Source of the DNA: DAISKN01 sp964553925
Lineage (GTDB): Bacteria; Acidobacteriota; Vicinamibacteria; Marinacidobacterales; SMYC01
Length of the DNA: 64,000 nt
Reading direction: 5' to 3'
NCBI GenBank assembly: GCA_964553925.1
Contig: CAZKNR010000472.1
Coordinates: forward strand, 70,452-134,451
Shown here: piece by piece, positions 24,469-32,756 of the stretch
Position numbering within the stretch: the stretch's first letter is position 1
How the letters are laid out: every line of letters begins with the position of its first letter
Notes under the pieces: generated by a model
Told to the model about the DNA's origin: nothing
The model's input: only the letters and a program-made list of their open reading frames with translations
Databases searched by the model: none
Made by a program: the position numbers and the translations under genes

Positions 24469-26597
24469 AAGCTTTCGGCCTGCTTCTGCTTCTCTCCGCC
24501 GGGGCCATCCTCCTGGCGTTTTCGGCGCCGGGCGATATCTTTCTCGACTTCGGACCGAACGACCTCCGCTACGTCTCCGGCTTTCGCGAGGACTTCGAGA
24601 TCGACGAGCCGACGCTCATCCACTGGTCGAAGGACCGCGCCCGAGTCCGGCTCCCCTTTTATCTGCGCTCTCCCTACGAGGTGACCCTTCGATTCAAGCG
24701 ACACATCGAGAAGCCCGCCGAGATTCGCCTCTTCCTCGAGGGAGAAGCGGTCGAGACATTCACCGCTCCGCAACAGAGTTTCGCCGTGAGGCGGTTTCGA
24801 AAGTCGGGTCGGGGGGGCAGCGTCTTCGAGCTCGGCTTGGTGTCTAGCTCGGAGGATCCGCGTCCGCTGGGGCTCGCCCTCGATTGGATGTCGGTCCGCC
24901 CCTCGGGTGGCCTTCTCTCCGTGATTCCGACCGCGCCCGCCTTCCTCGCGCTCCTCTCGTGGGTCGCCGCCTTCTACCTTCTCCCGCGGGCCCTCGGCCT
25001 CGGCGAGCGCGTCTCGATCGCGTTCGGCGGCGCGGTCGCGGCGGCGCTCATCGCCGCGGTCCTCACGCACAAGCTGTGGCCGGTACATGCCGCGATGACT
25101 CTGGGCATCCGCGCTCACGCCGTGACTCTCCTCTTCGCGCTCTTCTACTCGTGGCGCCGGAGGAGGAAGGGATCTTCTTTCACGGAGCCTTTAGCGCGAT
25201 GGGCCGTTCTCATCGTCTGCGCCGGCCTTGCGGTTCGTCTCTTCGCCCTCTTCCATCCCGACTTTTACTATCCCGACGTAAGAACGCACTCCAAGTTCGT
25301 TTCCCTCATCTGGACCGAGGGCCTCTCCGGCTTCCTCTCGAATCACATCGAGAACCAGCACCGCCACCTCCTCGGCCTGCAGTACGTCTCCGGCCGCTGG
25401 GTTGCTTTCCCCTACCCGCCTCTCCTCTACTTGTCGATCTACCCGTTGAGCCTTCTGAAACTCCCGGTCGAAGACTGGATGAAGCTCATCCCGGCGGCAC
25501 TCTTGTCGGTCGAGGCGCTCTTTCTCTTCGCGATCGGCGGAAAGCTCGGCCTCGGCCCTCGCGCATCGCTCCTCGCCGTTTTGCTGCATGCGAGCGCGCG
25601 CGTTCTCGGGTTTCGCCTCGCCGTCGCCTCCTACGCCGCCCTCTTCGGGCACTTCTGGGACATGCTCGCGGTTCTCTACGTCGCCCTCTTCTTCGAAAAG
25701 CTGGAGCGGCCTCTCTACGGAGCCGGGCTAGGACTCCTGGCCGGAATCTCGATCCTGTCCTACGCCGGAAGCGTCCTCACGCTCGGGATCTTCGTTCCCT
25801 TTCTTTGCCTCGCTGTCTTCGTTTCGCGGGAAGTGCGCCCGAGCTTCAGAACTGTCGCCGCCCTCGCCGGCTGGCCTCTCGCCGGTGCACTCGCGGCCGC
25901 GTGGCTCTTCTACCTGCAGTACATCCCGGAGCTCCTGGGCGCCTCCTCCGGGGGTGAGGCGGCGCCTTCCGCAGGCGGTCTCTCGGCGCTCGTCGAGCCG
26001 AGGTTTACGCCGTGGGCGGCGCTCGCGATGGCGTTTCACCGCCTTCGTCTCTTCTACGGATGGCCCTCTGCTCTCACCGGAATCGCGCTTCTCGCCTGGT
26101 TCGTCTGGCGGCGCGGCAAGGGAGTCGAAGCACTCGCGCTCCCGCTCGCCCTCGCCGGTTCGGGCACTTTCCTTTCGATGAACTTTCTCCGCGCGGGACT
26201 GGGCTCGACGCACATCTTCCAGTTCTCGAAGGACGATCTGGTGGTCCTTCCCGTCATCACCCTTCTTCTCGGGGGCTTCCTGCGCGTGTTGTGGGAGAGG
26301 GGCGCGATCCTTCGCGCGCTCGCGCTCGCACTGCTCCTCGGCTGGATGGGATGGGGTCTATGGTCGCTTTCCCGCGACGTACGGGGCCGATTCGTTCGTC
26401 CCGAATCCTCCTTCGCCAAGGCTTCGGCGGACAGGTTCCGCCTTCGCCAAGGCTTCGGCGGACAAGCTAGGACGCGAACACCACGCGGTTTCCCCCCGCG
26501 CGCTTGGCCTCGTAGAGCGCCCGGTCGGCGAGCTCGAAGAGCTGAACCTCGTCGTCCGCCTGGTTCGGGAGCGAGCTCAGGCCGAAGCTCGCGGTAA
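24465..26597 (+). CDS. Multi-pass membrane protein, GT39/PMT-like
   Basis: The 710-residue protein has an N-terminal anchor, a ~130-residue beta-rich extracytoplasmic domain (residues 25-150), then about 11-13 hydrophobic segments (residues 150-635). The HPDFYYPDVRTHSKF motif after an early transmembrane segment looks like the Asp-bearing first loop of GT-C fold glycosyltransferases (GT39/83). The final ~65 residues (from RPESSFAKASADR) come from two copies of a short repeat and from antisense of the GGDEF gene, so the natural stop seems to have been replaced and the protein extended. It is coupled to the methyltransferase gene. Confidence 0.75.
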   Translation: MKAFGLLLLLSAGAILLAFSAPGDIFLDFGPNDLRYVSGFREDFEIDEPTLIHWSKDRARVRLPFYLRSPYEVTLRFKRHIEKPAEIRLFLEGEAVETFTAPQQSFAVRRFRKSGRGGSVFELGLVSSSEDPRPLGLALDWMSVRPSGGLLSVIPTAPAFLALLSWVAAFYLLPRALGLGERVSIAFGGAVAAALIAAVLTHKLWPVHAAMTLGIRAHAVTLLFALFYSWRRRRKGSSFTEPLARWAVLIVCAGLAVRLFALFHPDFYYPDVRTHSKFVSLIWTEGLSGFLSNHIENQHRHLLGLQYVSGRWVAFPYPPLLYLSIYPLSLLKLPVEDWMKLIPAALLSVEALFLFAIGGKLGLGPRASLLAVLLHASARVLGFRLAVASYAALFGHFWDMLAVLYVALFFEKLERPLYGAGLGLLAGISILSYAGSVLTLGIFVPFLCLAVFVSREVRPSFRTVAALAGWPLAGALAAAWLFYLQYIPELLGASSGGEAAPSAGGLSALVEPRFTPWAALAMAFHRLRLFYGWPSALTGIALLAWFVWRRGKGVEALALPLALAGSGTFLSMNFLRAGLGSTHIFQFSKDDLVVLPVITLLLGGFLRVLWERGAILRALALALLLGWMGWGLWSLSRDVRGRFVRPESSFAKASADRFRLRQGFGGQARTRTPRGFPPRAWPRRAPGRRARRAEPRRPPGSGASSGRSSR
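26410..26464. repeat. Two copies of a 24-bp dispersed-type repeat
   Basis: The unit ccttcgccaaggcttcggcg plus gaca occurs at 26410-26433 and again at 26441-26464 (31-bp period). Translated, it gives the FAKASADR and LRQGFGGQ peptides, which I recognise as a repeat that recurs at protein C-termini in many environmental genomes. Here it sits between the end of the membrane-protein gene and the stop of the convergent GGDEF gene. Confidence 0.8.
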
Positions 26598-27273
26598 GCG
26601 GGCGCGGAAGGTGACCGAGGGGCCCGACGCGAAACTGGGCGTCGATGCTGGAACAGAGCTTGTCGGCCACCCGGCGCCCGTTCTCGGGATCGGTCCGGTG
26701 GAGGAGCGCCGCGAACTCGTCCCCGCCGAACCGCGCGATGAGGTCGCTCGACCGAAGCCTCTTCTGGAGGATCTGCCCCACCTCTCGAAGGACGTCATTG
26801 CCGGTGCGATGCCCCAGGTTGTCATTGACGTGCTTGAAGCCGTCGAGATCGCAGAGCAGGAGGCAGAGCGAGGTGTCATACCTCTTCGCCCGGGCCACTT
26901 CGGTCTTGATCTCGCTCTCGAAATACGCGTAGTTCCGAAGCCCCGTGAGATAGTCGAAGTAGGCCATGAGCTCGGTTTGCCTCAACTCCGAGCACTCCAT
27001 GACCATGGGCTCCGCGAGAAGGTCGGTCTCGTTGAGGAAGTAGTCGAAAGCCGCGGTGCGGAGGTCTACCTTGCGTCCCTCGGGCGAGGGAAACCTCGAC
27101 TGGTGCATGAGCAGACGCTGCCAGTGGTATTCGACCTCAGGCGGATCGAGGTTGAAACGAAAGAAGCGAAAGATACGGTCGCGTTCCCGATCGTGGTCCG
27201 ACAGGTCTTTCATCTCCGGCAGCTCCGGGATGGACAAAGGCGCAGGCCTTTCGAGCTCCTGATGCCTCAACAC
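26467..27273 (-). CDS. Diguanylate cyclase (GGDEF domain)
   Basis: GTG 27273 is chosen because GAGGAGG lies 5 nt upstream; the frame stays open to 28260 but only antisense to the next gene. The 268-residue protein has a ~95-residue helical N-terminus without a recognised sensor, then a GGDEF domain (LTGLRNYAYFESEI, CDLDGFKHVNDNLGH, ARFGGDEFAALL). An RSSD inhibitory I-site lies five residues before GGDEF, so product feedback is expected. No transmembrane helix, so it is soluble. A PilZ receptor gene lies 5 kb away (32197-32655). Confidence 0.9.
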   Translation of the reverse strand: MLRHQELERPAPLSIPELPEMKDLSDHDRERDRIFRFFRFNLDPPEVEYHWQRLLMHQSRFPSPEGRKVDLRTAAFDYFLNETDLLAEPMVMECSELRQTELMAYFDYLTGLRNYAYFESEIKTEVARAKRYDTSLCLLLCDLDGFKHVNDNLGHRTGNDVLREVGQILQKRLRSSDLIARFGGDEFAALLHRTDPENGRRVADKLCSSIDAQFRVGPLGHLPRPLTASFGLSSLPNQADDEVQLFELADRALYEAKRAGGNRVVFAS

Positions 27274-27462
27274 CGCCACCTCCTCAGAAATACAAGAGGC
27301 GCGCGCGGGCCGTTTGGGGGGTCCGGCGCTCCATTCACTGTAGTTATGGTTCAATAAAGCATACCAGGAAAACCCCCACCCGACAATCGCCATGGGAGAG
27401 GCCCCATGGGGACGAACCCTCGGTGCCTGAATGCCCTGAAGCCCGAGTGCTAAGATGCAGGG

Positions 27463-28320
27463 ATGATGCTGTCGCTCGCCACCGTGATCTCGCTCACGGT
27501 TTCCCCCGCCCTGCGCTCGGAGCGCGAAGACGCGGAGACTCTCCTCCGGCGCGTCATCGAATCGCAGGAGCAGCAGCAGGAGCGCACTCGGGAGTACGCG
27601 TTTCACGAGACTACGGTGACGCGCGACCTCGACGACGAGGGCCGTATCGAGCGCGCGAAGAGCGAAGTCGCCCTCGTGACCCCTGGCCCCGAAGGCGAGT
27701 ACCGAAGGCTCGAGGGAAAGGACGGGAGGCCTCTCTCTGCCGAGGAGGAAAAAAAGGAGGAGCGCAAGTTCCAAGATTACCTGAAGGAGCAACTTGGCTT
27801 GCCGGCGGAGGAGCGCGATCGCAAGACCAGGGACAAGCTCAAACGGCGGGTGAAGCGATTTCAGGAGAGGCTTCGGGAGGCGATCGAGGCCTACGACTTC
27901 GAGCCCCTCGAAGACGAAGTCATTCAGGACGTGCCTCTCCGCGTGTTTCGGTTCTCGCCAAAGCCCGGTTACGAGGGGCACTCGCGATCGACCAATATCC
28001 TCTCTCGGATGGAGGGCACGGTCTGGATCGATCCCCGCCGCGACCAGCTCGCGAAGCTCCAGGTCCGCTTCGTGAAGAACTTGAAGTTTCTCGGAGGGAT
28101 CTTTGGACGAGTCTCCGAGGGCTCGGAGGCGGCGGCCGAAGGCTGGCTCGCTGGCGATCCGGGTAAAGAAGTCTGGCTGCTGGACGAGGTCGCCATCTCC
28201 CTCGACGCCCGTCTCTACTTCCTGAAGAGCTACCGGCAGCGGATCGAGATCGACTATCACGACTACCAGCGGTACCGCGTCGAAACCGAGGAGCGGATCA
28301 AACCGGGAGCGTTGAAGTGA
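27463..28320 (+). CDS. Conserved secreted protein of unknown function
   Basis: The 285-residue protein has a signal peptide-like start (MLSLATVISLTVSPAL), a helical stretch rich in Glu/Gln (residues 25-50) and a charged middle. Its C-terminal half, with FSPKPGYEG, GTVWIDPRRDQLAKLQVRF and RIEIDYHDYQRYRV, resembles an outer-membrane lipoprotein-carrier-like beta-fold (LolA/LppX type) found repeatedly in Acidobacteriota. Function is unknown. It is divergent from the GGDEF gene across a 189-nt gap and overlaps the SagB-type gene's 3' end by 23 nt. Confidence 0.75.
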   Translation: MMLSLATVISLTVSPALRSEREDAETLLRRVIESQEQQQERTREYAFHETTVTRDLDDEGRIERAKSEVALVTPGPEGEYRRLEGKDGRPLSAEEEKKEERKFQDYLKEQLGLPAEERDRKTRDKLKRRVKRFQERLREAIEAYDFEPLEDEVIQDVPLRVFRFSPKPGYEGHSRSTNILSRMEGTVWIDPRRDQLAKLQVRFVKNLKFLGGIFGRVSEGSEAAAEGWLAGDPGKEVWLLDEVAISLDARLYFLKSYRQRIEIDYHDYQRYRVETEERIKPGALK

Positions 28321-29821
28321 CGGGCACCCCGAAGGCCACGAGGAACATCACCGCCTTCCCTGAAGCGTGGGGAGAAAAAAACTCCGTGACCGCGTCGTCG
28401 AAAAACGTCAGGCCGGTCGCGCCGAGGCCGAGGGCGTACGAAGCGAGATAGGCCCTCCCGCCGATGAGCCCGCCTTCGAGCTGCGCCACCCGGTAGCCCC
28501 GGTTTCCATAACGCGCGAGGAGCGGCTCGAGATCCACCAGGACGTAAAGGTTCGCCGCGGCATCGCCCGCGAGGTCTTGCTCCAGATCGAGGAACCGGGC
28601 GTTCGAGCGAAAGTCTCCTTCCCGGAGCGGCTCGAGGCCGCGCGCTCGCGGGTGGAAAGCATAGGCTCCGGGAGCAAGGCCGTTCACGTTGTGGGCGATC
28701 ACGTACGGGTCAGAAAGCGTCGTCTCCGCCGGGAGCGCGTCCGCGCTCACCCCTCGAGTGGAGCGGGCCAGGATGGTGGAAAGGGCGTGATAGTCGATCG
28801 CCGCTGTCCTTTGAAACGCGCGCGACGAGCCGCGCTTGCGGATGACCCTCTCGATCTCCGCGAGCCCCATGGGTTCCGGCGGCGGTACCTCGAGATGACG
28901 AAGCGTCATGCCGGTCCCCCGATGCCCCGTCGCTTCCACCGGACCTTTCTCCCTCCACTCCCTCGTCTCCGGGCCGCTCCCGAGAGAGCTCGCCCTCTGC
29001 ATCTCGCGAATCTCCGGGTAGTCGACCTCGGCCGCCGAGAGAGGCGTGGTCTCGAGCCCCAGAGGCTCCGCTGCGGGTGGCGGTGAAGCCGAGGTCTCCG
29101 CCTTTCGCCCGGAGTCCGAAATCGCGACGAGCGCGACCGCCGACTCCTTGTCCGCGTCGACATCCAGCAGGCGGTGGACCTCCGCGTCAGCGAAACCGAG
29201 CAGGAGGTGCATGGGGATTCCGGCAGCCGCTCCCATGGAGAAAAGATTCGCGAGCATCGTTCCGCTGTCCCAGAACGCGTGGCGGTACGCGCGCGCGCGG
29301 TACTTCCAGGCGTTTCTCCAGTACGTCGTGGTGAGCCCCAGAAACGAGCCGGCGCCGGCCGCGCTCGATTCGCCTCCCGTTGCGTCGACGAGACAGGCGC
29401 GGAAATCCCCGGAGCGCAAACGGTCGAGGGAGTGAAGGCGCGGATCGTAGTGGTAAACCCCGGCGTCGAGGCCCTCGATCCCTCCAGTCACGACGTAGAG
29501 CTCCACATGATAGAGGGCCCCGGTGCAGGCGGCGGCGCGAAAGGGCATGCGGCCCCGGGCGGAACGAAGATGCTTGGTGATTCCCGCGGTGTAGAAGAGA
29601 AGCCGCGAGAGAGTCTCGAGGGTTAGAGGTGAGGCGGCCGGAGCGGGTCCTACGGTTTCGGCGACGGGATCGAGCGGCGTTTTCTCCGCCGCCGGATAGA
29701 TCTTGAATGCGAGCGGCTGATTGTCCCAGTCGAGGAAATGAGGCACGTTCCGCACGCTGAGCGGGCTGTGCTTCGTTCTCTCGTGGTAGACGCGCGCCTC
29801 GTCCGAGCTCCGCCACGGCAT
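28298..29821 (-). CDS. SagB/ThcOx-type double nitroreductase-fold oxidoreductase
   Basis: The 507-residue protein contains two nitroreductase-like halves. The first (about 50-240) shows RLLFYTAGITKHL, RAAACTGALYHVELYVV and AYRHAFWDSGTMLANLF. The second (about 300-500) shows RKRGSSRAFQRTAAIDYHAL, YVLVDLEPLLARYGNRGYR and AYLASYALGLGATGLTFFDD. This is the tandem SagB-type dehydrogenase arrangement, which binds FMN. SagB enzymes oxidise azolines in peptide natural products, but no precursor or cyclodehydratase gene is nearby. It is divergent, 29 nt from the F420 ligase gene, which may hint at a role with F420 (see findings). Confidence 0.85.
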   Translation of the reverse strand: MPWRSSDEARVYHERTKHSPLSVRNVPHFLDWDNQPLAFKIYPAAEKTPLDPVAETVGPAPAASPLTLETLSRLLFYTAGITKHLRSARGRMPFRAAACTGALYHVELYVVTGGIEGLDAGVYHYDPRLHSLDRLRSGDFRACLVDATGGESSAAGAGSFLGLTTTYWRNAWKYRARAYRHAFWDSGTMLANLFSMGAAAGIPMHLLLGFADAEVHRLLDVDADKESAVALVAISDSGRKAETSASPPPAAEPLGLETTPLSAAEVDYPEIREMQRASSLGSGPETREWREKGPVEATGHRGTGMTLRHLEVPPPEPMGLAEIERVIRKRGSSRAFQRTAAIDYHALSTILARSTRGVSADALPAETTLSDPYVIAHNVNGLAPGAYAFHPRARGLEPLREGDFRSNARFLDLEQDLAGDAAANLYVLVDLEPLLARYGNRGYRVAQLEGGLIGGRAYLASYALGLGATGLTFFDDAVTEFFSPHASGKAVMFLVAFGVPVTSTLPV

Positions 29822-29850
29822 GACGTGGATGGTAGCACGCCTGTGAGATA

Positions 29851-30639
29851 ATGCCGGGCTCCTGGAAGCTCATGGCGGCAACGGAATCGCGTCGAATCGA
29901 AGTGATCGGTCTCGGGGGCCTCCCCGAGATCCGCCCGGGCGACGATCTCGCTCTCCTCGCGCTCGACGCCTGCGAGCGCGAAGCGATCGAGCCCGAGGAC
30001 CGCGACGTCTTCGTCTTCACCCAGAAGGTCGTGTCCAAGAGCGAGGGACGCATCGTCTCTCTCGCCGGCGTGAAACCTTCCGCGCTCGCCTCGCGGTTCG
30101 CCGAGGAGTCGGGGCGCGACCCGAGGCTCGTCGAGGTGGTGCTCCGGGAAGCGCGCCGGGTGGTTCGAATGGACCGCGGCATTCTCGTGACCGAGACGCG
30201 CCACGGCCTGGTTTGCGCCAACTCCGGCGTCGACGCCTCGAACGTCGAAGAGGAAGACTCGGTTTGTCTCCTCCCGGAGGATGCGGACCGCTCGGCCGAG
30301 GGGCTTCGCGCCGCTCTTACCGCGCGCACGGGGAAGACCCTCGCGGTGCTCGTGACCGATACTTTCGGCCGCCCCTGGCGAGAGGGTCAGGTGAACGTCG
30401 CCATCGGAATCTCCGGTATGGAACCCATCGTCGATCATCGAGGTTTCGTCGACCCGCGGGGACGGAAGCTCCTGGTCAGCGAAATCGCCGTCGCCGACGA
30501 GATCGCGGGAGCGGCGGAGCTCGTCATGGGAAAGCTCGAGCGCGTCCCCGTCGCCGTGGTGCGAGGCTATCCATACGAACCGGGAGACGGCGGCATCCGC
30601 CGGCTTCTCCGCGACCGCGACCAGGATCTCTTCCGATGA
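29851..30639 (+). CDS. cofE: Coenzyme F420-0:L-glutamate ligase
   Basis: The 262-residue protein is the CofE/FbiB N-terminal domain. It has IEVIGLGGLPEIRPGDDLA, VFVFTQKVVSKSEGR, ICANSGVD-like VCANSGVDASNVEE, and VTDTFGRPWREGQVNVAIG with GMEPIVDHRG. It adds glutamates to the F420-0 side chain in a GTP-dependent reaction. It lacks the FMN-binding nitroreductase domain fused to it in actinobacterial FbiB. ATG 29851 and ATG 29872 (MAATES) are both possible starts; neither has a strong ribosome binding site. It overlaps the next gene by 4 nt. Confidence 0.92.
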   Translation: MPGSWKLMAATESRRIEVIGLGGLPEIRPGDDLALLALDACEREAIEPEDRDVFVFTQKVVSKSEGRIVSLAGVKPSALASRFAEESGRDPRLVEVVLREARRVVRMDRGILVTETRHGLVCANSGVDASNVEEEDSVCLLPEDADRSAEGLRAALTARTGKTLAVLVTDTFGRPWREGQVNVAIGISGMEPIVDHRGFVDPRGRKLLVSEIAVADEIAGAAELVMGKLERVPVAVVRGYPYEPGDGGIRRLLRDRDQDLFR

Positions 30640-31295
30640 GCCCCCTCGAGAGCGTCGCCATTCTCGGCGGAACGGGAAAAGAGGGCCAGGGTCTCGCCCT
30701 TCGCTTCGCGGCGCGGGGCCGCTCCGTCATCCTCGGCTCGCGCGAGGCGGAAAAGGGACGGCGAATCGCGGAAGAGTTGAACGCTCGGCTCTCTTCGAAC
30801 TTCGTCGCCGGGACCACCAACTTCGAAGCCGCTCGCGACGGCGCCGTCATCCTGTCGACTCTTCCCTACCCCGGCCATATCGAGACCGTGACCGAGCTCC
30901 TGGGCCCGCTCGCGGGAAAGCTCGTGGTCACCGCGACGATTCGCTGGCCGCCTTCGCTCGACGGGCTCCCCTCGGCCGCGGAAGATCTCGCGCGGGCTCT
31001 CGACGGCTCGGCCCGGGTCGCCGCCGCGTTTCAAACGGTCTCGGCGAGCTCCCTCAAGAAGCTCGAGGGCGAGCCCGAGGACGTCCTGGTCTTCGCCGAC
31101 CTTCCCGAGATTCGGCGCGAAGCCGTGGCTCTGGTCGACTCGACCGGCCTTCGCGGCGTCGAAGGAGGCTCCCTCGAGAAGACCCGCGTCGCCGAAGCTC
31201 TCACCGGAGTTCTCCTCGGCATCAACAAGATCTACGGCGTCAAGTCGGCCGGGATCCGCGTCACCGGCCTTCCGGGCCAAGCGACCGAGCCGTGA
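30636..31295 (+). CDS. npdG: F420H2:NADP+ oxidoreductase (NADPH-dependent F420 reductase)
   Basis: From ATG 30636 (ATGA overlap with cofE) the 219-residue protein shows the NADP-binding loop ILGGTGKEGQGLALRFA, then LGSREAEKGRRIAEEL. It continues with VILSTLPYPGHIETV, a VAAAFQTVSASSL segment and the C-terminal LTGVLLGINKIYGVKSAGIRVTG, all typical of the F420-dependent NADP reductase family. It moves hydride between NADPH and F420. Operon position behind cofE supports the call. Confidence 0.92.
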   Translation: MSPLESVAILGGTGKEGQGLALRFAARGRSVILGSREAEKGRRIAEELNARLSSNFVAGTTNFEAARDGAVILSTLPYPGHIETVTELLGPLAGKLVVTATIRWPPSLDGLPSAAEDLARALDGSARVAAAFQTVSASSLKKLEGEPEDVLVFADLPEIRREAVALVDSTGLRGVEGGSLEKTRVAEALTGVLLGINKIYGVKSAGIRVTGLPGQATEP

Positions 31296-32251
31296 CCGAG
31301 AGCCGGCGACACAAAATCCCCTGGCGCGCGATCCTCCCGCCGCTCGCCACGGCTTCGATCTTCTTCTTGATCTTTCGGAAGGTCCCGTTCGCCCGGTTCA
31401 CCGGCGCTCTTCAGGATGCGGACTACGTCCGGTTCTTCACCGCTCTGATTCCCTTCTCCGTCTTCTACTTCATCCTCGACAGCGTTGTTTTATGGCGCGT
31501 GGTCCGGTGGTTCCATGGAGAGCTCGCGCTCGCGGATCTGCTGCCGGTTCGCGCGGTCGACTATCTGCTGTCCATCCTGAACCACCGGGTCTCCCAGGGC
31601 GCCATGGTCGTCTATCTCGCGCGGCGTCTCTCGACGAGTCTCCTCGAGATCGCGAGCAGTATCCTGTTCCTCGACTTCCTCCAGAAAACTCATCTCATCC
31701 TCTGGGCGGCAGTGGGAATGGCGCTGGTCTCGGAAACGCTCCCCGCGACTTTGCTCCTGGTTCCTCTGGGGCTCGCCGCGATCTGGGCGATCTTCTTGAG
31801 CTACGTGCACGGTGGTTTCGCCTTTCTGGGCCGTTTTCTCCGCGCCCCCGACTGGCGTCTTTTCCGGACTTTCCGCCTCGCCGCAGCCAATCGCTACGCG
31901 CAGGTGCTGCTCTTGAAGGCTCCGCTTCTCCTGGGAGCGGTCTTCGCGCACTACCACGCCACGAGGGCCTTCGGCTTCGAGATTGAGGTGCCCCGACTTC
32001 TCGCGACCCTTCCCATCATCTTCATGGTGGGCTCGCTCCCCATCAACGTGGCGCGGCTAGGAACGACGCCTCTCGCGTGGATCTTCTTTCACGGGGACGT
32101 CGTCGACCCGCCGAAGCTTCTGGCCTATAGCCTCGCCGGGCACCTGACGTTCATGCTGGCGAACGCGGCCCTGGGCCTCGCGTTCCTGCCGCGCGCTTAT
32201 CGCGAGCTGTTCCCTTCGAGCGGCGCCGAATCGGAGTCGACCGCGGCCTGA
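31292..32251 (+). CDS. Lysylphosphatidylglycerol synthase TM-type (flippase-like) membrane protein
   Basis: The 319-residue GTG-started protein overlaps npdG by 4 nt. It has about eight hydrophobic segments and the loop HRVSQGAMVVYLARR, which resembles the N-R-x-G region of the LPG synthase/AglD transmembrane family (UPF0104). No catalytic aminoacyltransferase domain is present. A lipid-transfer or flippase role is generic to the family. Its presence in the F420 operon is unexplained. The 3' end overlaps the convergent PilZ gene by 55 nt. Confidence 0.75.
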   Translation: MTESRRHKIPWRAILPPLATASIFFLIFRKVPFARFTGALQDADYVRFFTALIPFSVFYFILDSVVLWRVVRWFHGELALADLLPVRAVDYLLSILNHRVSQGAMVVYLARRLSTSLLEIASSILFLDFLQKTHLILWAAVGMALVSETLPATLLLVPLGLAAIWAIFLSYVHGGFAFLGRFLRAPDWRLFRTFRLAAANRYAQVLLLKAPLLLGAVFAHYHATRAFGFEIEVPRLLATLPIIFMVGSLPINVARLGTTPLAWIFFHGDVVDPPKLLAYSLAGHLTFMLANAALGLAFLPRAYRELFPSSGAESESTAA

Positions 32252-32655
32252 GCTTCCCGGGTCTGGGCCTTCGTGGACTCGAGGCTGGACCTTAGGGCTG
32301 CGAGCACCGCGAGCTGGATGAAGGACCGCTCCATCACGTTCGCGGTCAAAAACACGATACCGAGACCGGCGGGCACCGTTCGATTCCGGCCCTCGACGGC
32401 TTCGGTTCGCCGGGCGACGATCGCGTGAAGAGGGAGGCTCTTCTCGACCCCCGGAAGACGAAGCTCGACCTCGAGCTTGGTGTTCTTGGGAAGATCTAGC
32501 TCTGTCGCGACGAACGCTCCGGCGTTGTTGAGATCCAGGACCCGGCCGACGGTATCGACGCCCTCGCGGAAGAGCCGCGCCTGCATCAGATGCTCGACCG
32601 GAATGCGCGGGTGGCGGCGGCGGTCTTCGGCGTCCATGGGGGGGAATGGATGCAA
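32197..32655 (-). CDS. PilZ domain protein
   Basis: The 152-residue protein has the PilZ c-di-GMP-binding features: the RRRHPRIPV (RxxxR) motif near residue 12 and DLNNAGAFV (D/NxSxxG with Asn for Ser) near residue 42. A small beta-barrel and a LGIVFLTAN strand follow. The C-terminal ~40 residues are a helical tail. An ATG at 32637 (MDAED) is an alternative start nearer the motif. It is a candidate effector for the GGDEF enzyme in this window. Confidence 0.85.
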   Translation of the reverse strand: MHPFPPMDAEDRRRHPRIPVEHLMQARLFREGVDTVGRVLDLNNAGAFVATELDLPKNTKLEVELRLPGVEKSLPLHAIVARRTEAVEGRNRTVPAGLGIVFLTANVMERSFIQLAVLAALRSSLESTKAQTREAQAAVDSDSAPLEGNSSR

Positions 32656-32756
32656 GCCGCGTTCCCGGCGGCGCGCGAAGTCGCTCGGCTATAAGTTCAG
32701 TGGAGTCCGCGTTTGGGGCGACGCATCCTACCGCCCGTGAGGGGAAATCCACGCCA

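Noticed and set aside
27274..27462. Possible c-di-GMP (GEMM) riboswitch upstream of the secreted-protein gene
   Set aside because: The gap contains CCATGG-type palindromic stretches, but I could not find the conserved GEMM core or tetraloop sequences.
27274..28260. N-terminal extension of the GGDEF protein to 28260
   Set aside because: It is antisense to the secreted-protein gene at 27463-28320, and a good ribosome binding site marks the GTG at 27273.
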